Of a stretch of DNA of 64,000 nucleotides, positions 8,052 to 16,884 are shown one piece after another. The stretch's first letter is position 1. Every line of letters starts with the position of its first letter. The notes below the pieces were generated by a model. The model saw only the letters and a list, made by a program, of their open reading frames with translations. It did not search any database and was not told the origin of the DNA. Location of the stretch: positions 186,001 through 250,000 of the forward strand of contig CAWGYT010000004.1 of the NCBI GenBank assembly GCA_963826795.1. Reading direction: 5' to 3'. The DNA comes from CAWGYT01 sp963826795 (GTDB lineage Bacteria > Planctomycetota > Planctomycetia > Pirellulales > Pirellulaceae). A program made the position numbers and the translations under genes.

Positions 8052-9337
8052 CAATCGTCCCCGGGAACCTCGCCCTCCCGCGCCGCTTCGCCCTCCGGGT
8101 TGTCGGTAAGCAGCAGCCGCAGGACCCCGATCCCGTAACGGGCGGCGTCTGCGTCGAGCGTGCCGTCGCGCTCGATCGACGCTTGCCATTGGTCGATGGT
8201 GCGGAGGAGGAAGTGACGGCGCGATTCCTCCAGCAGATCGCCCGACAGCTCGGCCTGCAACTCGGGCCAGAGCGATTCCAGTTGCGTGAGCGTGTCGGGA
8301 CCGCCGGCGATCGCGGCCAGCGCGGCTTCGTCAAAGGCATCTAGTCGCTCGAGCAATTCTTCTCGGTTCAGGTCCAGCAATCCTTGCCGCGCGGGGTGGC
8401 CCGCGAGGAGGGAGGAGGTCGGGGGGGCGTTACCGAATCCGGATCCCGCGAACGTGGTCTTCCGCCGGCTCGAGTGATCCTGCCACTGTCTCGCCTCGGC
8501 CTCCCAAGGGGTGCCCGACAAGACGCGAAGGTCTTGGAGACGGATATCCGGCGGCGAGCTGCTCACCAGCCTCGTAATGCCTCCCCATCCCTCTGACGCG
8601 TGGACGCTCACCAGCAGACGTGCCCAGTCACTTTGCAGGTCAGGGAAGTCCGCGCCGGGATCTGTCAGGTCAATCCGGCTGGTCATCGCGGAAACATGAG
8701 TCCAATCGCGTTCATCCGCACAGATTCTGAGCGTCGGGTGGTCGGCCTCACCCGCTGAATTCCAGCCGCTCCAAGACAGTTCCCATTGAGCGGCGCCAGG
8801 CACCAGATCCAGGAGGGTCGAAACCACGGAGAACATTGGACCCGCATCGGGCGGGAGCAAGACGGCGACGGGCGCCGCCAGCAGCACGGTGTCGAGCAGG
8901 GCCAGGATTCGTCGCATTTCGGCGGGACGAATGCGCGGCCGTGCTTGTCCACGGCGCGACGCGTTTTGGATCGCGGAACGGGGCGTTGCCGAAGCGTCCC
9001 GAGGAATCGGCTCGGTTCGGAGCACGTGCTGGATGAACTCCAGCGGGTTCCGCCCCGTTCGCGTCGCCTCGTCCCGCTCGAACTGCACGACGTGCAATCG
9101 GGGTGTGGCGGCCGAGTTGTCTTCGTGGCAGCCAACATACGTTCCCTCGGGAAGCTGAAAAAACGCCCAGCCGAACCCGGGTGCGCGGCGGGCCGAGTCG
9201 ATCCAGGGCTTGAGCCAGTCTTGCACCACTCGCGGTTCGCCGGCGCACTCTTCGCCGCGGCTTCCCGCGGTGGTCGTCGGCCGGAAGGCGGCGGGCATCA
9301 GCCGCAGTTGATCGTCGAAGGTTGAAATCGCGGGCAT
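8048..9337 (-). CDS. Uncharacterised 429-residue cytosolic protein
   Basis: I do not recognise this protein. It has no signal peptide or membrane segment. It begins MPAISTFDDQLRLMP, and a Trp-rich stretch (GFGWAFFQLPEG) lies near residue 60. A hydrophobic patch around residues 150-180 (LLDTVLLAAPVAVLLPP) is followed by WELSWSGWNSAG, and a helical C-terminal third has Leu-rich segments (LLERLDAFDEAALAAIAGG). Coding status is supported by length, uninterrupted frame and convergent packing against carA (4-bp overlap). The middle region resembles the layout of GTPase-associated adaptor proteins, but this is a weak impression. Confidence 0.7.
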   Translation of the reverse strand: MPAISTFDDQLRLMPAAFRPTTTAGSRGEECAGEPRVVQDWLKPWIDSARRAPGFGWAFFQLPEGTYVGCHEDNSAATPRLHVVQFERDEATRTGRNPLEFIQHVLRTEPIPRDASATPRSAIQNASRRGQARPRIRPAEMRRILALLDTVLLAAPVAVLLPPDAGPMFSVVSTLLDLVPGAAQWELSWSGWNSAGEADHPTLRICADERDWTHVSAMTSRIDLTDPGADFPDLQSDWARLLVSVHASEGWGGITRLVSSSPPDIRLQDLRVLSGTPWEAEARQWQDHSSRRKTTFAGSGFGNAPPTSSLLAGHPARQGLLDLNREELLERLDAFDEAALAAIAGGPDTLTQLESLWPELQAELSGDLLEESRRHFLLRTIDQWQASIERDGTLDADAARYGIGVLRLLLTDNPEGEAAREGEVPGDDC

Positions 9338-9539
9338 CGGGTCAAAACAGGCGAGCTGGGACTTTGATTGGGTCGGGACGGGCTTAAGATTGGCTTCAGC
9401 CCAACTCTATCTTTGAATCGGCCAACACCACGCTTTTGCCCATCCACTAAGATTGGGAGGCCTCCACGCGGGTGGCGCTCGCCGCACGCATTTCGGGGCA
9501 AGCGGTGGGCGATCGGCGACTCCAGCCCGTGAGCGATCC

Positions 9540-9920
9540 ATGGTCAATAAGAAAACGCGAAAAAGGTCGCGTGGTATTCCCTCCCGTCCCCGTCGGGCCT
9601 CGCCTCCACCTCCGACCTCGAATCGGACGGCCGAATCGGTGACCGTCGGGTGGATGTTGGCCATGCTCGCCACGCTCAGCGCTCAGGTCCTGGGGATCTT
9701 CACCCGCTGGTTGGCGGTTCGGTTTGGAGCGAGCGAGCGGCTGGGAATTCTCTCTGGGACGTTGCTGCTGGTCGCCCTCTTGGCCGGCACGGCAACTCTG
9801 GGGCTGACCGTCTTAACGCTTCGACTTCGCGCGGTGCCGCCGCCGCGGCCGATCGTCGTCGCCGCCGTGGTCAGCGGAATCATCCCCTGGCTGACGCTGT
9901 GTTTGATCGTGAGCCGATGA
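9540..9920 (+). CDS. Small membrane protein of unknown function
   Basis: A 126-residue protein from the ATG at 9540. The first 35 residues are basic and proline-rich (KKTRKRSRGIPSRPRR), followed by three predicted membrane segments around residues 38-58, 68-90 and 100-122. The basic N-terminus would face the cytoplasm. It lies just upstream of, and on the same strand as, the proline-rich membrane protein at 10077, so the two may be co-transcribed. No family is recognised. A longer reading from 9453 is possible but starts with an unconvincing stretch. Confidence 0.6.
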   Translation: MVNKKTRKRSRGIPSRPRRASPPPPTSNRTAESVTVGWMLAMLATLSAQVLGIFTRWLAVRFGASERLGILSGTLLLVALLAGTATLGLTVLTLRLRAVPPPRPIVVAAVVSGIIPWLTLCLIVSR

Positions 9921-10076
9921 GCTTCGGGTACGGTGGTGGACGCACCGCGGGGCGACGGGTCCGAGTTGGCTGATTGTTTTCGCCAAACTGAGGGGTTAGA
10001 TCGCGAACCCAGATGGCGTAGAATCGGGGAAGTGGCGAAAGGGAGCCGTCGGAGGCCCAGCGGGGGACATACCTTG

Positions 10077-11360
10077 GTGTCGGAATTCGAAAACGCAGAT
10101 CGCTCGGAGTCCGAGTCCAGGGACGAGCTTCCGACGCCGCCGGATCTGAAGCTGAGCGACGAACTGCACCGTCGCCGCCGCTGGCAGGCTTATTTCGAAG
10201 ACTGCCTGCAATCCGAGAGTCCCGGCTGGCTGGTGAGTCTGGTTCTTCACCTGATCTGTTTCTTGCTGATCACGACGCTTTCGGTGCCGATGGTCAAGGG
10301 CCGCCGCGGTGGGTCGGGAAGCATCGCGTTGACGCTTGGGTTTGCCGATCAGACCCAGGAGTCGAAGGGCCAGCAGATTACCCTCGAGCCGTCCGAACCG
10401 GAGACGACGCCGACACCGGCCGAGTCGAAGGCGGACGAACCCACTCCGCCAGTCCAGGATCCGAGCGACGCAACCGAGCGGCCGTCGCCTCAACCTGCAC
10501 CTGCCGACTCCAGTCCTGCCGCGCCGCGCAGCGGAACTCAGCCGCAACGTCAATCGAGCGGCGCAATGCAACGGGCGGCATCGTCGTCCGACGAGGGCGC
10601 GATCCGCGTCTCGCCGTACGCGGCCATTCTGAATCGACACCGAACCTTCGCAACCACTGCCGCCCCCTCGGTGCAGGTGGCGCAGGCGATCCAGCCCTTG
10701 ACTGAAATCCCGTTGGACCCTCAACAGCAGTCGCTGGACCAAATCGTCGACGACTTTATTGCGTACGACATTGGCCAGTTGCGTGGTTCCGCGGGGCAGG
10801 TCGCACGGAATCGTTTTGCGGAGTTGGGCCCGGAGTCGATCCCGGCCCTGGTCCGTGGCTTGAACAAGGCGGCCGGCATCAACGCGAGCTGTCCTGTCGG
10901 CGTGATTGCCGGAAAGTTGATGTCGACCTTACGGGCGGCGACGGATCCGTCGATGCGTGATTTCGCGATTCAAAACATCGGAGTTGGTGTCTCCGAAAGT
11001 GCCCCGCACTATCAGCGACTGCTCGCGTTTCGCAAGCATTGGCTCCAGGCGCCAGAGACGCCACCGCAGGTGGCAGCGATCATCCAACGACTCGAGGTGC
11101 GGCAGGAGGGGGAACTCATGGAATTGATGCTCGCCCTTTCCGACGCGCCCTCGGACACCGTCGTCGCGTCGCTGAATTCGGGCGACGAGTATCTGGCGGC
11201 CGCTGCGACACTCGCCATCATCCAGGGCGGGCAGGTGTGGACCCCGGAACAGCGCGGCCAGCTACGGTCGGCCGTGATTCAGTTCCGGTCGTTCACGTCC
11301 AACGCACAGCTGCGTTCCCTGGCTCAGGACGCGGAGCAGCGTCTGCGTCCCGGGCGCTAG
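10077..11360 (+). CDS. Single-pass membrane protein with Pro-rich linker and HEAT-like C-terminal domain
   Basis: About 427 residues from the GTG at 10077 (GGGGGA 9 nt upstream); a longer GTG start at 9933 is also open. One membrane segment (LVSLVLHLICFLLITTL) near residue 52 follows a charged cytoplasmic N-terminus. A long Pro/Ser/Gln-rich linker follows, similar in style to TonB and TolA. The C-terminal 190 residues contain helical, repeat-like segments (ESIPALVRGLNKAAG, EYLAAAATLAIIQGG) that suggest HEAT-type scaffolding. The topology suggests a periplasmic scaffold or energy-coupling-like protein, but no catalytic motif is seen. Confidence 0.65.
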   Translation: MSEFENADRSESESRDELPTPPDLKLSDELHRRRRWQAYFEDCLQSESPGWLVSLVLHLICFLLITTLSVPMVKGRRGGSGSIALTLGFADQTQESKGQQITLEPSEPETTPTPAESKADEPTPPVQDPSDATERPSPQPAPADSSPAAPRSGTQPQRQSSGAMQRAASSSDEGAIRVSPYAAILNRHRTFATTAAPSVQVAQAIQPLTEIPLDPQQQSLDQIVDDFIAYDIGQLRGSAGQVARNRFAELGPESIPALVRGLNKAAGINASCPVGVIAGKLMSTLRAATDPSMRDFAIQNIGVGVSESAPHYQRLLAFRKHWLQAPETPPQVAAIIQRLEVRQEGELMELMLALSDAPSDTVVASLNSGDEYLAAAATLAIIQGGQVWTPEQRGQLRSAVIQFRSFTSNAQLRSLAQDAEQRLRPGR

Positions 11361-11361
11361 G

Positions 11362-11469
11362 GCTCAGGAAAAGGGGTCAGGAAAAGGGGTCAGGTCCCAA
11401 AAGTGCGAAGCACCCGAAGGGCCGTTCCGGCTTTTGGGACCTGACCCCTTTTCCTGACCTGACCCCTAA
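11362..11469. repeat. Dispersed inverted-repeat element (GGGGTCAGGTCCC type), copy 1
   Basis: Perfect 25-bp arms (11379-11403 and 11431-11455), each carrying the core GGGGTCAGGTCCCAAAAG, flank a 27-nt loop. Extra partial copies of the GGGGTCAGG core lie on both sides (from 11362 and to about 11467). The loop is the exact reverse complement of the loop in the copy at 46796-46880, so the two are the same element in opposite orientation. It sits between convergent genes, where it could also act as a bidirectional terminator. Elements of this kind recall REP/BIME sequences mobilised by RAYT transposases. Confidence 0.9.
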
Positions 11470-12031
11470 GATCCAGCTCGCAGCAGTCGCAGAAATTCGC
11501 GCAACAAGGCCGTGTTGTCGTGCCACGTCCGAGCGGTGACAAGATTGCCGTCCACAATTACCTCGCGATCGACGTATCGGGCGCGTCCCTGCAGGGCATC
11601 TAGGGCGCATTTCGCGACGGTCGTGACTTCCCGGCCTTCCAGGCAATCGGCCGCGGTGAGGATCTCGATCCCGTGGCAGATGCACGCCACAGGCTTGCCT
11701 GCCCGAAAAAGATCGCGCGTCACTTGCAGCAGATCTTGGTCATAACGCAAGTATTCGGCGCGCGGCCGCCCGACAGAAACAGCCCCGCGTAGTCCTCCGC
11801 GCGCAGCTCGCGAAACGCCTTCGTGGCCCGCAGATGATAGCCGGGTCGTTCTTGCGTGATGTCCCAGGGAACGTCCGAATTTGGCGGAATCTCGTGCAGC
11901 ACGGCGTGATACAGCCGCGCCTCGGGGCCGGCCACCTCGACTTCATAGCCGTCTTCCGGCAGCCGAAAGAACGGATAGAACGTGTCCAGCACCTCGGTCG
12001 CATCCCCGATGGGCATCAAGATCTTGGGCAT
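11466..12031 (-). CDS. DJ-1/PfpI family protein (one frameshift)
   Basis: Class I glutamine-amidotransferase-like fold of the DJ-1/PfpI family, about 188 residues once one missing base near 11750 is allowed for. The first part (MPKILMPIGDATEVLDT, DYAGLFLSGGRAP) and the second part (LRYDQDLLQ, then the nucleophile elbow ACICHGIEIL) join as SGGRAPEYLRYD. The Cys-His pair in CICHG is the family's catalytic site. Members include deglycases, proteases and chaperones; the exact activity is unknown. The gene follows the LRR lipoprotein gene on the same strand with a 13-bp gap, so the two may be one transcript. Confidence 0.8.
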
Positions 12032-12044
12032 TCCACTCGCTTCG

Positions 12045-13410
12045 TTAAAAACTGATGTCGCACTGGGGCAAAGCCGCCTGCAGCTTAACGCGGCCTTCTT
12101 GGCTGAAATTGTTGAACGTCAGAATCAAGGTCTTCAAATTCTTCAGCTGCGAGAGCGGTTCGATCGCCGCGTCCGTCAAGTTATTCGAGCCCAAATGCAT
12201 CCACGTCAGGTTTTGCAACGCGGTCAGGTTGGGAAGTCCGGCGTCCGAGATCATCGTCTTGTCGAGATTCAAGCGAGTCAATTGCGTCATCTCGCCGATC
12301 GGCTTGAGTCCTTCGTCGCTGACCAGCGAGAACCACAGATTCAAATCCTTGAGTTTGGGAAGCGCCTTGAGCGACTCCATCGCGTCGTCCCCGATATCGG
12401 TTTCGCTGAAATCGATTTTCTCAAGCTCTTTCAGCTCGGCCAGATGCTTCACCCCTTCGGCACTGATCGCATCTTCCCGCAGCTTCAGCATTCGCAGCTT
12501 GGGAAAGGCCTTCAGCGCGGCGAGCCCTTCGTCGGTGACCCGCGTCTTGTAGAGATTCAGCTCTTCCAGATCCTTCATGGCCTGCAGATGAACGAGTCCC
12601 TCGTCGCCGACGGCCGACAGGTCGAAGGTGAGCGACGTCATGTTGACGAGGTCCTTCAAGTGCACCATCCCTTTGTCACTGATGCGGTCGGTCGAAAGCT
12701 TAAGATTTTTCAGACCCGTCAGGTCCTTGAGGTGCACGAGGCCATCATCGGTAACCTGCGTGTCGCGTAGATCGAGCGACGCGAGAGTCTTGACGTTGGC
12801 CAAGTGTGCCAGACCTTCGTCGTTGGTCAGGGTTCGGAGCAGCTCCAGGATTCGCAGCTTGGGCAACTCGGCCAGGTGCTGGATCCCAACCGCGGTTATG
12901 CTCGCATACGGCAGCTTGACCGCCGTCAACTCGGGCAGCTCCTTCAGTCGCTCAAGCCCCGTATCGGTCACGTCGGTCTTTTCCAGCGTGAGGTCACGCA
13001 GTTGCTTGAGTTGGACGAGGTGGTCGGCGCCCGCATCGGTGATGTCGCGACCAAACAGGACCAGGACCTTGAGCAGCGGCAGCTTCGTCAATTCCGCCAG
13101 GTCCGCGTCGGAGACGGGGACCGAGACGTTGCCGTAGTAGTAAGACACCGAGGTCACATGGCCGTCTTGTTTCCGCAATTGGACGCCTTTTTTTTCAAGT
13201 GCCGCAACCAGTTCGGCGTCGTCGGCCGGCGCGCACCGACGGGCTCGCATTCGAATCGCCGGACGGCTTCTCGCCGGTGGTCGGTGACGTGTTGTCGGCT
13301 CCCGCAGGTTTTGCCGGCGTCGTCGAGGACTTCGGCGGACACCCCACCAGGACCATCAAACATGAACCGACCGCGACGGCCTGCACCACACCTCGCCACT
13401 TGTACGTCAT
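12045..13410 (-). CDS. Leucine-rich-repeat lipoprotein (one frameshift)
   Basis: A lipoprotein of about 454 residues. The N-terminus MTYKWRG is followed by a hydrophobic signal and a lipobox (LVGC), then a Ser/Thr/Pro-rich linker. A shift near 13235 joins it to the repeat domain (APADDAELVAALEKKGVQL). About 14 LRRs of the type LKxLxxLxLxxTxVTDxGLxHL follow, ending QCDISF. The LRRs use the TDxGL cap spacing common in planctomycetes. It should sit on the membrane facing the periplasm and bind other proteins. The start at 13410 is favoured by CGGGAG 10 nt upstream. Confidence 0.82.
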
Positions 13411-13876
13411 CGTCACCATGCTCCCGTAATTCCCCGGACCGGATCGGCTTTGACCTCGCGACACCCGGCGCGATTTCATTGTTCATAAACTAACGGCCGA
13501 TGTGGCCGCGCGTAAAGCCGGCAGCAGGACGAGCCCCCCCCAGGTGGAGCGGTCGCGGCTCAGGGGCCGGGCCGACGCGAAGTCACCTTCGCGCGAGCAT
13601 TCTTCCGGTTGGGGTTTCGCCTGCGAAAGTCGGGCTTGGGGCTGGCGGAATTTGCCTTGGGAAGCCGACCTGGAAGGTTTTCATTCGGGATCTGGCCGCT
13701 GTATAATGCGGCCTCGCCAGGTTAAGTCAGCGACTGCGATTCTGCCATCGTTCGGCGCATCGCAAGCGGCTTTTGCAACGATCACTCTCCGGTCGTCCGC
13801 TCGTCTCTGCTGACCACGATGCGAGCCTATCCAGATTTCATCCCGCCTAGAAGAGAAATTGAGGAGACGAAACGAG
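13411..13876. other. Divergent region between the LRR lipoprotein and the oxidoreductase
   Basis: A 466-bp region between two divergent genes. It contains one reasonable promoter candidate for the oxidoreductase (13679-13707). No gene or structured RNA is supported. Confidence 0.45.
13679..13707 (+). promoter_or_regulatory. Candidate sigma-70 promoter of the oxidoreductase gene
   Basis: A perfect TATAAT at 13702-13707, preceded by TG, has a weak -35 box (TTTCAT) 17 bp upstream. The start codon at 13877 would leave a leader of about 160 nt. Only the -10 box is strong. Confidence 0.35.
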
Positions 13877-15184
13877 ATGCCCATCAAACCGGATCGCCGT
13901 ACGTTCATGCAGACTTCGGCAGCCGCCGGAGTCGGCTACTGGGTCGCCGGTGGAGTCGCTTTGGCGCAAAGCACTTCGCCCAACGAGCAAATTCAGTTTG
14001 CGTGTGTTGGGATCGGCGGCAAAGGCCGGAGTGACTCGGCCGACGCCGCCCGCTCTGGCAAAGTCGTCGGCATCTGCGATGTTGACGGAACCACGCTGGA
14101 ACGCTCGGGCCCGCGTTTCAAGGACGCCGCGCCCTATTACGATTTTCGTCGCATGCTCGATGAACTTGGCGACAAGATCGACGCAGTGACGGTCAGCACG
14201 CCCGACCATAACCACGCCGTGGCCGCGGTGATGGCGATGAAGATGGGCAAGCATTGCTTCTGCCAAAAGCCGCTCTCGCATTCGATTCACGAGGCCCGTG
14301 TGATGACGGAAGTCGCGCGGTCCAGCGGCGTCGCGACGATGATGGGCAACCAAGGGACGGCGCTCGACAGCCTGCGCAAGGCCGCCGCGGTCGCCCGTTC
14401 CGGCGTGCTCGGAAAGATCAGCGAAGTCCATGTCTGGACCAACCGACCCGTTTGGCCGCAGGGAATCGAACGTCCGACCGAGGTGAAGGGGAATCCGAAT
14501 ACGCTGCACTGGGACGAATGGATCGGTCCGGCGCCGTATCGCACGTACAACGAGGCGTACCATCCGTTCAAGTGGCGCGGCTTCTGGGACTTCGGAACCG
14601 GCGCGCTGGGCGACATGGCCTGCCATACGCTGAACATGCCCTTCATGGCACTCGAACTGCGTGATCCCATTGCGGTCAGCGCCGAGACCTCGGGACACAA
14701 CAAAGAGACGTATCCCGGCTGGTCGGTGATCAGCTTTGATTTCCCGGCGCGCGGCGATCGCGGACCGGTCAAGCTGATGTGGCACGACGGCGGCAAGCGT
14801 CCTGACCCCTCGCTGTTGGACGGCGAGCAGCCGGTTGCCAGCGGCGCGTTGATTGTCGGCGACAAGGGCAAACTGTACTCGACGGGCGATTACGCCGACG
14901 ACTACCGGTTGCTCGCGGGGCTGGAAGAGCCGGCCGTGGAATTCGAGAAGTCCCCCGGGCATTTCGAAGAATGGGTCAACGCGATCAAGGGTGGCAAGCC
15001 GGCCACCTCCAACTTCGCGGAGTACGCCGGACCGCTGACCGAAACCATGCTGCTTGGCAATCTCGCCGTCTGGGTGGGAGACGGCAAGAAGGTGGAGTGG
15101 GATTCGGAGAAGCTGGCCAGCCCGAACATGCCGGAACTGGCCTCGTTCGTGAAGCGCGAGTATCGCGACGGATACTCGCTGTAA
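13877..15184 (+). CDS. Tat-exported Gfo/Idh/MocA family oxidoreductase
   Basis: NAD(P)-dependent sugar or inositol dehydrogenase family, 435 residues. The N-terminus has a twin-arginine signal (DRRTFMQTSAAAGVG), so it is probably exported folded. The Rossmann domain shows VGIGGKGRSDS, then ICDVD. STPDHNHA and the catalytic-region EKP motif variant QKPLSHS follow, with GNQGT further on. The C-terminal domain contains WDEWIGPAPYRTYN, HPFKWRGFWDFGTGALGD and GDMACH. These features match the large planctomycete subgroup of predicted secreted dehydrogenases. ATG 13877 has GAGGAG upstream. The substrate is unknown. Confidence 0.92.
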   Translation: MPIKPDRRTFMQTSAAAGVGYWVAGGVALAQSTSPNEQIQFACVGIGGKGRSDSADAARSGKVVGICDVDGTTLERSGPRFKDAAPYYDFRRMLDELGDKIDAVTVSTPDHNHAVAAVMAMKMGKHCFCQKPLSHSIHEARVMTEVARSSGVATMMGNQGTALDSLRKAAAVARSGVLGKISEVHVWTNRPVWPQGIERPTEVKGNPNTLHWDEWIGPAPYRTYNEAYHPFKWRGFWDFGTGALGDMACHTLNMPFMALELRDPIAVSAETSGHNKETYPGWSVISFDFPARGDRGPVKLMWHDGGKRPDPSLLDGEQPVASGALIVGDKGKLYSTGDYADDYRLLAGLEEPAVEFEKSPGHFEEWVNAIKGGKPATSNFAEYAGPLTETMLLGNLAVWVGDGKKVEWDSEKLASPNMPELASFVKREYRDGYSL

Positions 15185-15215
15185 GGCTCTCTGCGATCGG
15201 CCATGGACGAAAAAC

Positions 15216-15250
15216 AAGCGACAGCGCGAGGCGGTTCTCCCTGTCGCTTT
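15216..15250 (+). terminator. Hairpin after the oxidoreductase gene
   Basis: A 9-bp perfect stem (AAGCGACAG with CTGTCGCTT) around a 16-nt loop lies 30 bp after the stop codon, followed by TTCG rather than a full T-run. It is a plausible weak terminator separating the oxidoreductase from the LmbE gene. Confidence 0.45.
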
Positions 15251-15308
15251 CGTGGCTTGGGCCTTACCTCGTACCCGCCAGGTTGTTCTTTGACCGCGAG
15301 CTGAACCG

Positions 15309-16019
15309 CTGACTACCGACGACTCCGAACCGCTCGACCTCCTGATCATCGCGCCGCACCCCGATGATGCGGAATTGGGGATGGGCGGCACGATCTGCCG
15401 GATGTTGGACGAGGGACTGCGCGTCGGCGTGCTGGATCTGACCAGTGGTGAGCCGACCCCGTTCGGCAGCCCGGGGATTCGCGCCGCCGAAACCGCTCAG
15501 GCCACTCAGGTCCTGGGCATCACCTGGCGAGAAAACCTCGGGCTTCCCAATCGCGAGCTCGAGCCGACGCTGGAAGCACGAGCTCGATTGGCCGCTGTTT
15601 TTCGACGCGTCCGCCCGCGGTGGTTGTTCGCACCCTACTGGGTCGATGCTCATCCCGATCACGTCGCCGCGACCCAATTGGTCGAAGCCGCGCGCTTCTG
15701 GTCCAAGCTGACCAAGACGGATCTGCCAGGAACACCGCATCATCCGGAGCGGATTTTTTACTACTTCTGCGTCCATCTGAAGCTGGCCATTCAACCCGCT
15801 TTCGTGCTCGACATCAGCCCCTATTGGGACCGTAAGCTCGCCGCATTGGCGTGTTATCAGAGCCAGTTCGTGCAGGGGCGGGAACATCTCCACCCGTCGT
15901 TTCTGGATCGCCAGCGCGACGAAGCCGCTTACTGGGGCAAGGCCATCGGAACGGCCTATGGTGAACCCTACGCCTGTCGTGAGCCGCTGGCCCTCAAGAC
16001 CTTGACCGGGTTGTTCTGA
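15309..16019 (+). CDS. bshB1: LmbE-type N-acetylglucosaminyl deacetylase, BshB1-like, probable CTG start
   Basis: Zinc-dependent GlcNAc deacetylase; the BshB1 branch deacetylates GlcNAc-malate in bacillithiol synthesis. The metal site APHPDDAELGMGGT is encoded at 15354-15395 and the second site is DAHPDH. LTSGEPTPFGSPGIR, RENLGLPNRE and YWVDAHPDHVAA fit BshB1, as does a length of 236 residues from 15309. No ATG, GTG or TTG lies between the upstream stop (15291) and the metal site. The first usual start (TTG 15375) would remove the HPDD residues, so CTG at 15309 or a hidden indel is needed. It follows the oxidoreductase on the same strand. Confidence 0.83.
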   Translation: MTTDDSEPLDLLIIAPHPDDAELGMGGTICRMLDEGLRVGVLDLTSGEPTPFGSPGIRAAETAQATQVLGITWRENLGLPNRELEPTLEARARLAAVFRRVRPRWLFAPYWVDAHPDHVAATQLVEAARFWSKLTKTDLPGTPHHPERIFYYFCVHLKLAIQPAFVLDISPYWDRKLAALACYQSQFVQGREHLHPSFLDRQRDEAAYWGKAIGTAYGEPYACREPLALKTLTGLF

Positions 16020-16033
16020 GTGACGGCTCGCTT

Positions 16034-16210
16034 GGGTTGACCACAGAGGCACAGAGGGCACAGAGGGTCATGGCTTGGCAGGGATGGTGGTGTGAATTTT
16101 GGGATTTAGGATTTCCGCCACGGCGGAAATCCTAAATCCCAAAATTCACACCACCCGCCGACCTGTGCCACTCCTTCCCTCTGTGCCCTCTGTGCCTCTG
16201 TGGTCAACCC
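16034..16210. repeat. Nested double palindrome with four 34-bp arms
   Basis: The outer pair 16034-16067 and 16177-16210 is a perfect 34-bp inverted repeat built on CACAGAGGCACAGAGGG. Inside it, 16086-16119 and 16122-16155 form a second perfect 34-bp inverted repeat with a 2-nt loop, built on GGATTTAGGATTTCCGCC. Just outside, GACGGCTCGCTTGGGTTGAC and its complement extend the symmetry. It lies between the convergent bshB1-like and coaB genes. Each palindrome type looks like a separate dispersed element, one inserted in the other, and the structure should extrude a long cruciform or hairpin. Confidence 0.95.
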
Positions 16211-16242
16211 CGAGCCGCCCGTCAACCCAAGCGAGCCGCCCG

Positions 16243-16869
16243 TCAACCCACCAGCCCGAGGGCGGTGACGATGATCTGCCGGGCCACGTCGGACTTCGAA
16301 CCCGCGGCGGACAGGACGACCTCGCCCAACTTGTCGAGCATCTCGATTTGGGTGTCGATTGAATTCATGGCGGCGGGGGAATTGAGCACAATCAGGTCGC
16401 AGTGCTTTTGCTCTAATTTGCGAATCGCGCGGAACCGATGGTCTTCCGTCTCGAGTGCAAACCCGACAACCCATTGTCCGGGTCGTTTTTGGGCGCCCAG
16501 CGTGGCGACGATGTCGGGTGTTTCGATCAGGTGCAGCACCAGCGGCTCGCCCGTCTTGCGAATCTTGTGATCCTCGACCTTCACCGGGCGATAATCGCAC
16601 GGTGCGGCGACGCCGATCAGTCCGTCGCAGCTGGCAAACAACTCGGTTGCCGCGGCCAACATTTCCTCCGTCGAAATCACCGGCACGACGTGAGCCTGGG
16701 GGGGATACACGACGTCCACCGGACCGCTCACCACGGTCACCTGGTGTCCGACCGCCAAGGCGGCTTCGCAGAGTGCCAGTCCCATCCGGCCGCTGGACGC
16801 ATTGGTCAGATAGCGGACCGGATCGAGGTACTGGCGGGTTGGACCGGAGGTGATCAGAATTCGGGCCAT
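16243..16869 (-). CDS. coaB: Phosphopantothenate-cysteine ligase (CoaB), stand-alone
   Basis: Joins cysteine to 4'-phosphopantothenate in coenzyme A synthesis. The 208 residues open MARILITSGPTRQYLDPVRY and continue LTNASSGRMG, SGPVDV, CDYRPV, KIRKTG and GFALETED, the conserved order of the CoaB half of bifunctional CoaBC. Here it is a separate gene, with coaC upstream on the same strand and 15 bp between them, so both enzymes come from one transcript. The last residues (IIVTALGLVG) lack the usual longer tail. Confidence 0.92.
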   Translation of the reverse strand: MARILITSGPTRQYLDPVRYLTNASSGRMGLALCEAALAVGHQVTVVSGPVDVVYPPQAHVVPVISTEEMLAAATELFASCDGLIGVAAPCDYRPVKVEDHKIRKTGEPLVLHLIETPDIVATLGAQKRPGQWVVGFALETEDHRFRAIRKLEQKHCDLIVLNSPAAMNSIDTQIEMLDKLGEVVLSAAGSKSDVARQIIVTALGLVG

Positions 16870-16884
16870 GGATGGGGCGACTCC

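Noticed and set aside
12804..13493. A 229-codon plus-strand frame over the LRR gene
   Set aside because: It is the antisense reading of leucine-rich repeats, with no independent support.
13847..15391. A 514-codon frame on the minus strand opposite the oxidoreductase
   Set aside because: The plus strand has a complete Tat-signal Gfo/Idh/MocA protein; the opposite frame shows only Arg/His-rich shadow sequence.
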